A stretch of DNA of 34,367 bases from a virus, in IMG/VR virus record IMGVR_UViG_3300027728_000045, positions 1 to 34,367 of that record; one strand, 5' to 3'. Of this stretch, positions 6,098 through 13,497 are shown piece by piece (the first letter of the stretch is position 1; each line of letters begins with the position of its first letter). Under the pieces are notes generated by a model. The model did no database searches and was not told the DNA's origin. It saw only the letters and a list, made by a program, of their open reading frames with translations. A program made the translations under genes and the position numbers.

Positions 6098-7254
6098 TGC
6101 TCAACTCGAAGATCGAGTGGACGGACGACACCTGGCAGATCGTGACCGGTTGCGACATCGTCTCGCCCGGTTGCACCAATTGCTATGCCATGCGGCTGGC
6201 GGGCGGGCGGCTGCGCAACCATCCCTCGCGGGTGGGGCTGACGCAGGCTTCGAAGGCGGGCCCGGTGTGGACGGGCGAGGTGCGGTTCAACGCGCAATGG
6301 CTGAGCCAGCCGCTGCAGCACCGGCGCGGCCGGATGATCTTTGTGGCGGCGCATGGCGACCTGTTTCACGACAAGGTCGAGACGGCCTGGCTCGACCAGA
6401 TCTTTGCGGTGATGGCGCTTTGCCCGCAGCACGTGTTCCAGGTGCTGACCAAGCGGCCCGAGCGGGCGCTGGCCTATCTCGGCGATCCGCCGACGGTGGC
6501 GCGCGTCTACGACATCGTCATGGACATGGCGGTGCTGGACGAGGTGCCGGTGCTGCTGACCGTGCCGGGCGTGGTGCCGACCACCGTGCCCAAGGGGTGG
6601 CAGGTCGTGTCGCTGGGCGCCTGGCCGCTGGCCAATGTGTGGCTGGGCACCTCGGTGGAGGACCAGACGCGTGCCGACGAGCGCATCCCGCAGCTGCTGG
6701 CGACGCCGGCGGCGGTACGCTGGATTTCGGCGGAGCCGCTGCTGGGGCCGGTGGACCTCAACAGGATCCATGAGCACTTCGAAACGATGGGCGGCGGAAG
6801 CCTCGACACCTGGGAAAGCGCCATCAATGGCAAGCGGTTCGATCCGTGGTCAGATGGCGATATCGACGGCATGCCTAAGCTCGACTGGGTCGTCGTCGGC
6901 GGCGAAAGCGGGTCGGGTGCGCGACCGATGCATCCGGACTGGGCCAACGCGCTGCGCGCCCAGTGCGCCAGTGCCTGTGTACCGTTCTTTTTCAAGCAGT
7001 GGGGCAGCTGGGCGCCGACTGGCTTCCGGTCGACGGAAGCCTCGGGTGACACGCGGGTGGCGTGGCCGGACGGCAGTGTCGGGCCGGGCGAGGCCGCGGC
7101 GCGCGGCGGACCAGGCGAGCATCTCGCGCATCTCTCCAGGGCACTCGCCGGACGCCTGCTCGATGGCGTGACCCATGACGGCATGCCGCCGTTCCCCGCT
7201 GCATTCCTCGCATCGCAACCGGGGGCCGTGGCTCCCAGAGAAAGGGGGCCGTGA
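6097..7254 (+). CDS. Phage Gp37/Gp68 family protein (DUF5131)
   Basis: This gene encodes 385 residues. The opening SKIEWTDDTWQIVTGC, the C-x6-C-x2-C cluster (Cys19, 26, 29: GCDIVSPGCTNCYA), the FVAAHGDLFHDKV segment, VFQVLTKRPERAL, NVWLGTSVEDQ, and WVVVGGESGSGARPMHPDWA are the hallmarks of the phage Gp37/Gp68 (DUF5131) family. These are TIM-barrel proteins thought to be related to radical SAM enzymes, with unknown substrate. Two insertions (about 145-175 and 225-255) make it longer than the usual 250-300 residues. The start is ATG 6097 with AGGGGAG at 6083; GTG 6094 is an alternative. Confidence 0.85.
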   Translation: MLNSKIEWTDDTWQIVTGCDIVSPGCTNCYAMRLAGGRLRNHPSRVGLTQASKAGPVWTGEVRFNAQWLSQPLQHRRGRMIFVAAHGDLFHDKVETAWLDQIFAVMALCPQHVFQVLTKRPERALAYLGDPPTVARVYDIVMDMAVLDEVPVLLTVPGVVPTTVPKGWQVVSLGAWPLANVWLGTSVEDQTRADERIPQLLATPAAVRWISAEPLLGPVDLNRIHEHFETMGGGSLDTWESAINGKRFDPWSDGDIDGMPKLDWVVVGGESGSGARPMHPDWANALRAQCASACVPFFFKQWGSWAPTGFRSTEASGDTRVAWPDGSVGPGEAAARGGPGEHLAHLSRALAGRLLDGVTHDGMPPFPAAFLASQPGAVAPRERGP

Positions 7255-7613
7255 TGGCCGAGAAGACGATTGCCGGGCTCGAGGCGGAACTGCGCGCCCT
7301 GGAAAAGCAGCATGCCGCTGAACGCGCCGAAGCCGCCGAGCGGCTCAACGCGGAGCGCCGAGCGTCGATGCGCCATGCGGGCGAGACCGCGCGGCTGCGT
7401 GACGAGCTGATGGTCGCGACTCTCCGGGCCGAGCGGCTGGAGGGCTATCTCGACCGCATCGCCGAAGACGAAAGGCCGCCGCAGCGCTCGCGGCCCTCGT
7501 CGGGGACCGCGCTGCGGGCGATGACCTATTCGCATGCGGCCGGCCGTGACGCCGATACGGCGGTGACCGAGGCCTGGTGGAACCGCGGCATGGCCGCGGT
7601 GGGGGGGCATTGA
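7254..7613 (+). CDS. Coiled-coil protein of unknown function
   Basis: This gene encodes 119 residues starting MAEKTIAGLEAELRALEKQ. Residues 4-70 are a continuous heptad-like helix rich in Glu, Ala, Leu and Arg, probably a coiled coil. The C-terminal 35 residues (GTALRAMTYSHAAGRDADT, then WWNRGMA) are more specific but match nothing recognised. The ATG lies in a GTGATG pair directly on the previous stop. A G7 run (7601-7607) precedes the stop. Confidence 0.55.
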   Translation: MAEKTIAGLEAELRALEKQHAAERAEAAERLNAERRASMRHAGETARLRDELMVATLRAERLEGYLDRIAEDERPPQRSRPSSGTALRAMTYSHAAGRDADTAVTEAWWNRGMAAVGGH

Positions 7614-7614
7614 G

Positions 7615-7974
7615 ATGGCCCAGCAGACCATTCTGTCGCTGTTTCGCCGCATGGACCGGGGCCAGCTGGCCGCCGACCTGCAGACGGGGGTCAACACCAT
7701 CGTCGAGCACATCGAAACCAACCATGGCGACGGCAGCGGCGAGATCACGCTCAAACTTAAGATCAAGTGCGATGCGCCGGGCAGCTACGAGATCACGCCC
7801 GAGCTCACAGTCAAGATCCCCAAGCCCAAGCGCAGCAAGACGCGGGCCTTCTTCAACGAAGACACCGGCACGCTCGACGACCGCGACCCGCGCCAGCCCG
7901 ACTTTGGCGTCGTGGTGGCGGCCGACCGCAGCAACGGCCTGACGCACCTGCACCAGGCTGAAGGCGACGACTGA
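7615..7974 (+). CDS. Hypothetical phage protein, partner of the DUF2303 gene
   Basis: This gene encodes 119 residues starting MAQQTILSLFRRMDRG. The middle is a two-stranded pattern (GSGEITLKLKIKCDAPGSY, ITPELTVKIPKPKR), followed by KTRAFFNEDTGTLDDRDPRQ. The same strand pattern and FFxEDGTL motif occur in small proteins beside DUF2303 genes in Rhizobiales phages, and a DUF2303 gene follows here. Function unknown. The ATG follows the previous stop by one base. Confidence 0.6.
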   Translation: MAQQTILSLFRRMDRGQLAADLQTGVNTIVEHIETNHGDGSGEITLKLKIKCDAPGSYEITPELTVKIPKPKRSKTRAFFNEDTGTLDDRDPRQPDFGVVVAADRSNGLTHLHQAEGDD

Positions 7975-7983
7975 TTTTTAGGT

Positions 7984-8017
7984 GGGCGGTCAGCGCTGAA
8001 GGGGCGCGCTGACTGGC
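7984..8017 (+). repeat. Palindromic element, type B, intergenic copy 1 of a tandem pair
   Basis: GTCAGCGC pairs perfectly with GCGCTGAC across TGAAGGG. Compared with the copy at 9023 (GTCGGCGC and GCGCCGAC), both partners of one base pair have changed, so the stem is conserved while the sequence is not. It lacks the GANTC site. Confidence 0.85.
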
Positions 8018-8024
8018 AAAAAAT

Positions 8025-8080
8025 GGGCGGTCGGGGCTGAAGGGGCGCCCTGACTCGCCGGGGAGCCCCGACTGCCCCGC
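8025..8080 (+). repeat. Palindromic element, type B, full-length copy 2 of the tandem pair
   Basis: GTCGGGGC pairs with GCCCTGAC (one G-T wobble) across TGAAGGG. GACTCGCC follows, then a second small hairpin GGGG-A-GCCCC and GACTGCC. With 9023 and 10724 this defines the long two-hairpin form. It lies between the stop at 7974 and the start at 8107. Confidence 0.85.
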
Positions 8081-8106
8081 ATGACAACTCAGGCCTGGAG
8101 GCCCAG

Positions 8107-9015
8107 ATGACCCGATACAACGAGAAAAGTCACCCGTCGGACGACAAGCATCCGGAGGTTCGCGGCGACATCGAGGTGGCAATCGAGGAGGTGGTGCGGC
8201 GCACCGTGTCGTCGATCTACGACCTGGCTGATGGCGGCAAGCGCGTTTTCATCCCAGAGGGGATGACGGCGCACGATCTCCCCGCCATCAACCCGGTGCT
8301 GCCCGATTTCGTGACCCAGACCGAAGTGCTGGTGATGCCGGACTCGTTCAAGGCCTATGTCAGCGCGTTCAAGAGTTCGACCGCCATCGTGCGGGCCTTT
8401 GCCGCCATCGAGGAGGATCGCGAGAAGCGTATCGCGGCCCGGCCGCCGCACTTCGTCGCCGTGCTCGACTATCACGGCCGGGCCCGCGAGGGCGAACGCG
8501 ACGCCGCGGTGGCCGGGCGCTGCCAGCACGTGGTGCAGCTCAACCTGCCCTGGAGCCCGGAATACGAGAAGTGGCGGCCGGTGCTGATGGGCGGCTTCCT
8601 GCCGCAAAAGCAGTTCGTCGAGTTCTGCGAGAACCTCGTGCAGACGATCGCGCTGCCGGCGTTCGGCGATCTCTATGACGCGCTGAACGCGGTCGAGATC
8701 GACCGGGTGACCAAGTTCAAGTCGGCGCGCAACGATCGCAACGGCAACATCCAGTTCGCGCTCGACGAGCAGGACGGCGAGACCATTCGCGAGGGCCGCT
8801 ACACGCTGCCCGACCGGGTGCAGCTGGTGGTCTCGATCTTCCAGGGTGGGCTGGCGCAGCAGCTCGATACCAAGCTCCGCTACTGGCTGGACGGGGGCAA
8901 GCTGTTCCTCGGCCTGCACGTGCCGGCCATGGATGCCATCGAGCGCGAGGCCTTCATGGGGGTGGGCGAGGACATCGCCAGCGCGACCGGCACGCCGGTG
9001 TTTTACGCGGCGTAG
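8107..9015 (+). CDS. DUF2303 family protein
   Basis: This gene encodes 302 residues starting MTRYNEKSHPSDDKHPEVRG. The family features are PHFVAVLDYHG, LPWSPEYEKW, MGGFLPQKQFVEFCENL, VTKFKSARNDRNGNIQFAL and LPDRVQLVVSIFQGGLAQQL. DUF2303 (YfdQ-like) proteins are common in the early regions of temperate phages and have no established function. The length is normal for the family. AGGCCCAG precedes the ATG. The upstream gap is filled by two palindromic elements. Confidence 0.85.
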   Translation: MTRYNEKSHPSDDKHPEVRGDIEVAIEEVVRRTVSSIYDLADGGKRVFIPEGMTAHDLPAINPVLPDFVTQTEVLVMPDSFKAYVSAFKSSTAIVRAFAAIEEDREKRIAARPPHFVAVLDYHGRAREGERDAAVAGRCQHVVQLNLPWSPEYEKWRPVLMGGFLPQKQFVEFCENLVQTIALPAFGDLYDALNAVEIDRVTKFKSARNDRNGNIQFALDEQDGETIREGRYTLPDRVQLVVSIFQGGLAQQLDTKLRYWLDGGKLFLGLHVPAMDAIEREAFMGVGEDIASATGTPVFYAA

Positions 9016-9022
9016 TTGGAGT

Positions 9023-9073
9023 GGGCGGTCGGCGCTGAAGAGGCGCGCCGACTCGCCGGGACTCCCGACTGCC
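9023..9073 (+). repeat. Palindromic element, type B, full length, intergenic
   Basis: GTCGGCGC and GCGCCGAC form a perfect 8-bp stem around an apical TGAAGAGGC. The outer GGCG and CGCC extend it past a single unpaired T. The second hairpin GGGA-C-TCCC and GACTGCC follow. It lies between stop 9015 and start 9128 and contains GACTC. This is the best reference copy of the long form. Confidence 0.9.
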
Positions 9074-9083
9074 ACAACCCAAC

Positions 9084-9104
9084 CCGCGCGCTCAAGGCGC
9101 GCGG
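9084..9104. terminator. GC-rich hairpin before the gene at 9128
   Basis: CCGCGCGC (9084-9091) and GCGCGCGG (9097-9104) are perfect 8-bp arms around TCAAG. GTTCCTG follows rather than a run of T, so it is a weak terminator candidate. It may act as an mRNA processing or attenuation structure 23 bases before the next ATG. Confidence 0.45.
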
Positions 9105-9127
9105 TTCCTGCCTGATGGGGGCTGCCG

Positions 9128-9511
9128 ATGGAAGAAACAGTACGCAAATGGTGCCCGGCCGAGTGGCTGGATCAGCTTGCGCCCAAGTGGCGCGTGGCCG
9201 ACATGCTGCCGGGGCAGGAGATCGAATTCGTCTGGCACGAGCCGCGTGGCGCGGCCGTGCTCGTCGTCCGCGCCGACCGCAGCTGGTCGTGCCCGGTGGT
9301 CTTTGATGCCGACACCACGCATTTCTGGCTGCCCTACGATCCCGGGTCGCTTGCCGGGAGCATCAGTGAACTGGTCAACGGCGACGGCTTGTGCGCGCCG
9401 CTGCCGCCGGGCGAGCACGAGATCGAAGGCTATGTGTGGTCAGAGCCGGTCAGGTTCCGGGTCGAGGTCGCCGAGTCGGGCGCCGCGCGCTTCGTCGAGG
9501 TGCGGTCGTGA
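9128..9511 (+). CDS. Hypothetical protein
   Basis: This gene encodes 127 residues starting MEETVRKWCPAEWLDQLAP. It looks like an all-beta protein: WRVADMLPGQEIEFVW, AAVLVVRADRSWSCPVV, and a C-terminal EIEGYVWSEPVRFRVEVAE. No family was recognised. ATG 9128 is the likely start, with GGGGGCTG some ten bases before it. The stop overlaps a GTG at 9508. Confidence 0.55.
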   Translation: MEETVRKWCPAEWLDQLAPKWRVADMLPGQEIEFVWHEPRGAAVLVVRADRSWSCPVVFDADTTHFWLPYDPGSLAGSISELVNGDGLCAPLPPGEHEIEGYVWSEPVRFRVEVAESGAARFVEVRS

Positions 9512-9828
9512 ACGGGCGGTTTGCCGAATATGCCACCAGTGGCGCCTTTGCGGTGACGCTGACGCGGTCACAGATCCAGTCGCTCGGCTTCGTGCTGGGG
9601 ACGGGCGGGGCGATGTACAGCCACGGCACCTCGCTCGAACGCAAGGGGCTGGTCGAGCCGCCGGGCAAGCTGGTGGGCACGCGCATCGCCATCCATGCCG
9701 GGGCGCGGAAGATCGTCCAGACCGAAGTCAAGGCGCTGCTGGCGCGGCTGGCCTCGCACCTCTTCAGCACGCGCGGGGTCGAGGCACGCTTCCCAGGCCC
9801 GCGCCGCCGTGGAATTCGGCATGCCTGA
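9508..9828 (+). CDS. ASCH-domain-like protein, N-terminal part of a broken gene
   Basis: This frame encodes 106 residues from a GTG overlapping the upstream TGA. FAVTLTRSQIQSLGFVLG, YSHGTSLERKGLVEPPGKL and GTRIAIHAGARK match the ASCH-like small beta-barrel proteins of phages, where the IHA motif is conserved; ASCH domains bind RNA or modified nucleotides. The frame ends early in a low-complexity Arg/Pro tail (PGPRRRGIRHA). The expected C-terminal ASCH strands appear downstream in another frame (9829-10004), so the protein is probably truncated. ASCH assignment moderate. Confidence 0.5.
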   Translation: MNGRFAEYATSGAFAVTLTRSQIQSLGFVLGTGGAMYSHGTSLERKGLVEPPGKLVGTRIAIHAGARKIVQTEVKALLARLASHLFSTRGVEARFPGPRRRGIRHA

Positions 9829-10004
9829 GGAAAGAGAGGGCGGCCATCACCGGCGGCCTCGGTTCTGGGGCGCGCGCAGCGCCGAACGACAGCGACCGCG
9901 ACCAGCACGCCAATTTTGCCTGGCCGCTGACCGATATCGCGCTGGTGATGCCGCCCGAGCCGTTCCGCGGCAAGCAGGGCTTTGGCGAGTGGGGCGGGCG
10001 ATGA
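9829..10004 (+). pseudogene. C-terminal remnant of the ASCH-like gene, out of frame
   Basis: In the third frame the sequence reads RAAITGGLGSGARAAPND and then SDRDQHANFAWPLTDIAL, ending MPPEPFRGKQGFGEWGGR. The pattern FAW-L-DI, then P-P-x-x-x-R-G-x-Q-G-F-x-x-W, is the usual C-terminus of phage ASCH proteins. An intermediate piece (ARAAVEFGMPEE, about 9797-9832) is in yet another frame, so two frame changes separate this remnant from the gene starting at 9508. Either the gene is dead or the assembly has errors here. Confidence 0.5.
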
Positions 10005-10201
10005 GGCGGGCGGTGCGCGTCAGCTTCAGGCCCGGCGGGCCGCGGGCGGTTGCGCCTTATTGGCCGCATGTCCGCCCGCAGCTGGTCTCCTGGCAGCGGG
10101 CCTATCGGCTGGGCTGGATCTCGCTCGAAGAGTGGCGCGCGTCGTTCTCGCGCCGTCTCGCTGCCGCGCGCAAGGCGTTTGTCGCGGGGGGCGGGCGATG
10201 A
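10001..10201 (+). CDS. Small basic hypothetical protein
   Basis: This gene encodes 66 residues starting MRRAVRVSFRPGGPRAVA. The ATG overlaps the stop of the ASCH remnant (ATGA), which suggests that the remnant's frame was once translated. It is rich in Arg and Trp (YWPHVRPQLVSWQRAYR, GWISLEEWRASFSRRLAAA) and mostly helical. No family was recognised. The stop overlaps the next ATG. Confidence 0.5.
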   Translation: MRRAVRVSFRPGGPRAVAPYWPHVRPQLVSWQRAYRLGWISLEEWRASFSRRLAAARKAFVAGGGR

Positions 10202-10431
10202 GCAGCAGCAGCAGGAAGCCAAAGCTTTCGATGTGGACGATCTACGATCATCCTTCCGACTTTCCGGAAGTCTATGTGGCGCGGCTCTGGGAAGGCGACC
10301 GGGCGACGGACGAACACATCGTCCGCGCTGAGCTGACGGACCTGCGCATCGAAGTGCAGCGGCGCGGCGCCACCGGCAGGCTGCCGCGGTCGCTGGCCGA
10401 CGATCCCGTGATCCTCGAGGTGTGGCTGTGA
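10198..10431 (+). CDS. Small hypothetical protein
   Basis: This gene encodes 77 residues starting MSSSSRKPKLSMWTIYDHP. It reads as strands TIYDHPSDFPEVYVARLWEG, then a helix (HIVRAELTDLRIEVQRR) and a short C-terminus LADDPVILEVWL. The pattern fits a family of small early phage proteins of unknown function. Both ends overlap neighbouring genes (ATGA at the start, GTGA at the stop). Confidence 0.6.
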   Translation: MSSSSRKPKLSMWTIYDHPSDFPEVYVARLWEGDRATDEHIVRAELTDLRIEVQRRGATGRLPRSLADDPVILEVWL

Positions 10432-10712
10432 GCAACTCTGCGCGGTCGTCTGGCGAACGGGCTCGTGACTCGCGTGGCCGCATCGCCATCCAGCTCTGGC
10501 TGCACCGGGAGCAGGGCGACGCCTGGCTGGTGTCGGCCAATGGCGTCGGCGCCGGGGTCTATGTGCCCAAGGCGGCGCTCGACTGGCCCGGTGACATGCG
10601 CCCGGCCGCCATGGGCGCCAGCGGCCCGTGGGATGCGCTGATCGATGCCGGCATCGCCGAAACCAAGGGGCTGGTCAGCCGCCCCGACCCCAACCAGACG
10701 GAGATGTTTTGA
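10428..10712 (+). CDS. Hypothetical protein with element-derived N-terminus
   Basis: This gene encodes 94 residues from the GTG at 10428 that overlaps the previous stop; a GTG at 10422 is also possible. The first 17 residues (VSNSARSSGERARDSRG) come from a type A palindromic element. The conserved-looking part begins at about residue 18 (IAIQLWLHREQGDAWLVS), with a KAALDWPGDM segment and a DPNQTEMF tail. Small proteins ending in a D/EMF-type tail next to methyltransferases are usual in these phages; function unknown. Confidence 0.55.
   Translation: MSNSARSSGERARDSRGRIAIQLWLHREQGDAWLVSANGVGAGVYVPKAALDWPGDMRPAAMGASGPWDALIDAGIAETKGLVSRPDPNQTEMF
10440..10477 (+). repeat. Palindromic element, type A, at a protein N-terminus
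   Basis: GCGCGGTCGTCTGGCGAAC is followed by GGGCTCGTGACTCGCG. It begins four codons after the GTG start at 10428 and is read as ARSSGERARDSRG, the same frame as the copies at 4634 and 10724. It contains GACTC. Confidence 0.8.
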
Positions 10713-12637
10713 TGAACCACTTTGCGCGGTCGTCTCGCGATGGGGCTCGCGACTCGCGGGATTCCCGACTCCAGCAGGGCTGGGACCTCGACGATCGCAT
10801 GACGGTCGTGTTGTTCGCCGGCATGGGCGGGGGCTGTGACGGGCTGGAGGATGCGGGGTTCCACGTCCACCTTGCCGTCAACCATGACCCGCTGGCCATC
10901 GCCGTGCACGAGGCGCGGCACCCGCACACCACGCATCTGCGCTGCGACGTGTTCGAGGTCGATCCGCGGAAGGCGACGCGGGGCCGGGGCGTGCGCAATC
11001 TCCATGCCTCGCCCGACTGCACGCATTTCTCGGTGGCCAAGGGCTCCAAGCCGGTCAGCCGGCGGCGCCGGTCGCTGGCATGGGTGGTGCCGCGCTGGAT
11101 GGGCACGGTGCGTCCCGACGTGGTAACGCTGGAAAACGTCCGCGAGATCGCCACCTGGGGGCCGCTGATCTGCAAGCGCGATCCGGCCACCGGCCGCTGT
11201 CTCAAACTCGACAAGACCGTCGCCGCCAAGGGCGAGCGCGTGCCGATCGAGCAGCAATGGCTGATCCCAGATCCGCGCCACAAGGGCCGCATCTGGCGCG
11301 CATGGCTCAAGCACGTGCGCGGCCTGGGCTACAATTTCGAGTTCCGCACCCTCTGCTGCGCCGACTATGGCGTGCCGACGATCCGCACCCGCTTCTTCGG
11401 CGTCGGCCGCGCCGATGGCGGCCCGATCGTCTGGCCGGAGCGGACCCATGCCCCGCGGTCGAAGTGCAAGGCACTGGGGCTCAAGCCCTGGGTGGGCGCC
11501 GACACGATCATCGACTGGTCGCGGCCGACCACCTCGATCTTCGAGCGGAAGAAGCCGCTGGCCGATGCGACGCTGCGGCGGATCGCGGCGGGCATCGTCC
11601 GCTACGTGCTCGAGGCGAGCGACCCGTTCATTGTGCCGATCACCCATCACGGCGCGGGTGCCCGGGTCCACGACATCGCGGAGCCCTTGAGGACGCTGAC
11701 CACGGCCCATCGCGGGGAGATGGCGGTGATCGCCCCGGTGACCGTTGGTGCGGGCGGGCGCGCGGCGCAGACCGATCCCCGCTCGGTGGCCGAACCGCTC
11801 AGCACCTCCTCGACCAAGGAGGATCGTATCCTCGTCGAGCCAGTGGCAGCGCATCTCGAAAAGTTCAGCGAGAACTCGGTTGGCCTCGACCCGCGTGATC
11901 CACTCACCACGGTGATGGCTGGCGGACAGGGACACGCTGTCGTTGCTGCGCACCTGACCAAGTTCCGCAACGGCGCGGTGGGCGCCGAGGCGACCGGGCC
12001 GCTGCCGGCCTACACCGCCAACAGCTTCCACAAGCGGCCGGGCGGATCGGCGCCGATCGGCGTCGTCGCCGCGACGATGGTCGGGCTGGCCCATGGTCAC
12101 AGCGGCAGCCGGCGGGAATATGACCTCCGCGAGCCGACGCTGACCAAGCATGCCGGCGGCAAAAACGAGGCGCTCGTCGCCGCCACGCTGGTGCAGACCG
12201 GCTATGGCGAACGCGATCTGCGCCATCCGCTGCCGACGCAGACGTCGGGCGCCGGCCACGAGATGCTGATCCTGCCGTTCCTCCAGACCTATTACGGGTC
12301 GGGGGTGAACGCCCATGACGCGCGCGACCCGCTGCATACCGTCACCGTCGGCGATCGCCACGGCCTCGTTGCCGTCGAGGTCAACGGGCAGACCATGATC
12401 ATCACCGATATCCGCATGCGCATGCTGCACTGGTCGGAGGGCGCACGGGCGCACGGGTTCGACCCGGCCAGCCTCGAGCATGATATCGAGGTGACGGATG
12501 CCAAAGGCAGGGTGAAGCGGCGCAAGCCAAACGCCACCGAATGCACGCACCTGATCGGCAATTCCGTACCGCCCTGGATGGTCACCATCCTTGCCGAGCG
12601 GAACAGCCGCCGCGAACTGCTGGTGGCGGCCGAATGA
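10712..12637 (+). CDS. C5-cytosine DNA methyltransferase
   Basis: This gene encodes 641 residues. Motif I is FAGMGGGCDGLEDAGF (35-50). The catalytic loop is SPDCTHFSVAKG with Cys103, motif VI is ENV at 141-143, and the C-terminal motifs include GNSVPPWMV. It transfers a methyl group from SAM to C5 of cytosine, probably to protect phage DNA. The SPDC(T/K)HFS form of motif IV and repeated blocks such as DPLTTVMAGGQGHAVVA and EPLRTLTTAHRG belong to a long phage subgroup (over 600 residues). The first 20 or so residues (ARSSRDGARDSRDSR) are encoded by a palindromic element, so the ancestral start may be Met30 (10799). The ATG overlaps the previous stop. Confidence 0.9.
   Translation: MNHFARSSRDGARDSRDSRLQQGWDLDDRMTVVLFAGMGGGCDGLEDAGFHVHLAVNHDPLAIAVHEARHPHTTHLRCDVFEVDPRKATRGRGVRNLHASPDCTHFSVAKGSKPVSRRRRSLAWVVPRWMGTVRPDVVTLENVREIATWGPLICKRDPATGRCLKLDKTVAAKGERVPIEQQWLIPDPRHKGRIWRAWLKHVRGLGYNFEFRTLCCADYGVPTIRTRFFGVGRADGGPIVWPERTHAPRSKCKALGLKPWVGADTIIDWSRPTTSIFERKKPLADATLRRIAAGIVRYVLEASDPFIVPITHHGAGARVHDIAEPLRTLTTAHRGEMAVIAPVTVGAGGRAAQTDPRSVAEPLSTSSTKEDRILVEPVAAHLEKFSENSVGLDPRDPLTTVMAGGQGHAVVAAHLTKFRNGAVGAEATGPLPAYTANSFHKRPGGSAPIGVVAATMVGLAHGHSGSRREYDLREPTLTKHAGGKNEALVAATLVQTGYGERDLRHPLPTQTSGAGHEMLILPFLQTYYGSGVNAHDARDPLHTVTVGDRHGLVAVEVNGQTMIITDIRMRMLHWSEGARAHGFDPASLEHDIEVTDAKGRVKRRKPNATECTHLIGNSVPPWMVTILAERNSRRELLVAAE
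10724..10772 (+). repeat. Palindromic element, type A, long form, at the methyltransferase N-terminus
   Basis: GCGCGGTCGTCTCGCGATG is followed by GGGCTCGCGACTCGCGGG, then the second small hairpin GGGA-T-TCCC and GACTCC. It starts four codons after ATG 10712 and is read as ARSSRDGARDSRDSRL. It contains GACTC, GATTC and GACTC again. Confidence 0.85.
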
Positions 12638-13497
12638 ACGACCTTGCCCCTTTCGCCGCAAGCCACCCCCTGGGCATTCGCGACCTTGTCGATAGCTGCG
12701 CCATGGTCGGCGAGTCCAGGACCGGCAGCAAGCGGTTCTGGACCAATCGCGAGCAGGCGGTGCTGCGCGAGCAGTTCCCCACCGGCGGCATCAATGCTTG
12801 CCTGCCGCTGCTGCCAGGGCGCACGGCCGGCTCGATCTACCAGCAGGCGCAGCGGCTCGAGCTGCGCGTCCTCAATGCCGCGGGGACGGTCACCGAACGG
12901 CGGGTCTATAAGACCACGCCGCAGATCGACGCCGCGATCCAGCACGCCTTTTCGGGGCGGGTGACGATCGGCGCCATCAAGCGCCTGTCGCAGACGCTGT
13001 GGCGGCCCCGCACCTGGGTGAGCAAGAGAGCCCTCGCGCTGGGCTGCGCCGTGCCGCGGTTCAAGGAAGCGCCGTGGAGCGAGGCCGAGCTCGACATCCT
13101 GCGCGCGAACGCCGACCGCCACCCCGACACGACGCGCCGGGCCCTGAAGCGGGCCGGGTATCGGCGCACGGCGACGGCGGTGGTGCTCAAGCTCAAGGGC
13201 CTGCGCATCGTTGCCGGGGCGGGCGACAGCGAGACCTATACGAGCGTTGCCCTGGCCGAAGCCTTCGGCGTCACCCGCGGTGTTGTCGGCGGCTGGATTG
13301 AAAAGGAGTGGCTGGCCGGCGCCCGGCAGCGCGCCAAGGCGCCCGGCACCCTGGGGAAAGAGCCGCACGACAAGGCGCTCTGGGCGTTTACCCGGAAGGA
13401 AGTGCGCGCGTTCGTCATCGACAATGTCGGGGTGATCGATTTCCGCAAGGTCGACAAGTTCTGGCTGGTCAACCTGCTGACGGAGATCGGCGGATGA
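12634..13497 (+). CDS. DNA-binding protein with SANT-like repeats and a winged-helix end
   Basis: This gene encodes 287 residues starting MNDLAPFAASHPLGIRD. Residues about 34-75 (KRFWTNREQAVLREQF, LPLLPGRTAGSIYQQAQRL) and about 145-195 (APWSEAELDILRANADRHP, RRTATAVVLKLKGLRI) are two Myb/SANT-like units, with an initial Trp and a final R-T-x-x-(A/S)-(V/I) helix. The C-terminal 90 residues resemble a winged HTH (YTSVALAEAFGVTRGVVGGW). This gives three DNA-contacting modules; the target is unknown. It lies between two methyltransferase genes, with 4-bp overlaps at both ends. Confidence 0.65.
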   Translation: MNDLAPFAASHPLGIRDLVDSCAMVGESRTGSKRFWTNREQAVLREQFPTGGINACLPLLPGRTAGSIYQQAQRLELRVLNAAGTVTERRVYKTTPQIDAAIQHAFSGRVTIGAIKRLSQTLWRPRTWVSKRALALGCAVPRFKEAPWSEAELDILRANADRHPDTTRRALKRAGYRRTATAVVLKLKGLRIVAGAGDSETYTSVALAEAFGVTRGVVGGWIEKEWLAGARQRAKAPGTLGKEPHDKALWAFTRKEVRAFVIDNVGVIDFRKVDKFWLVNLLTEIGG

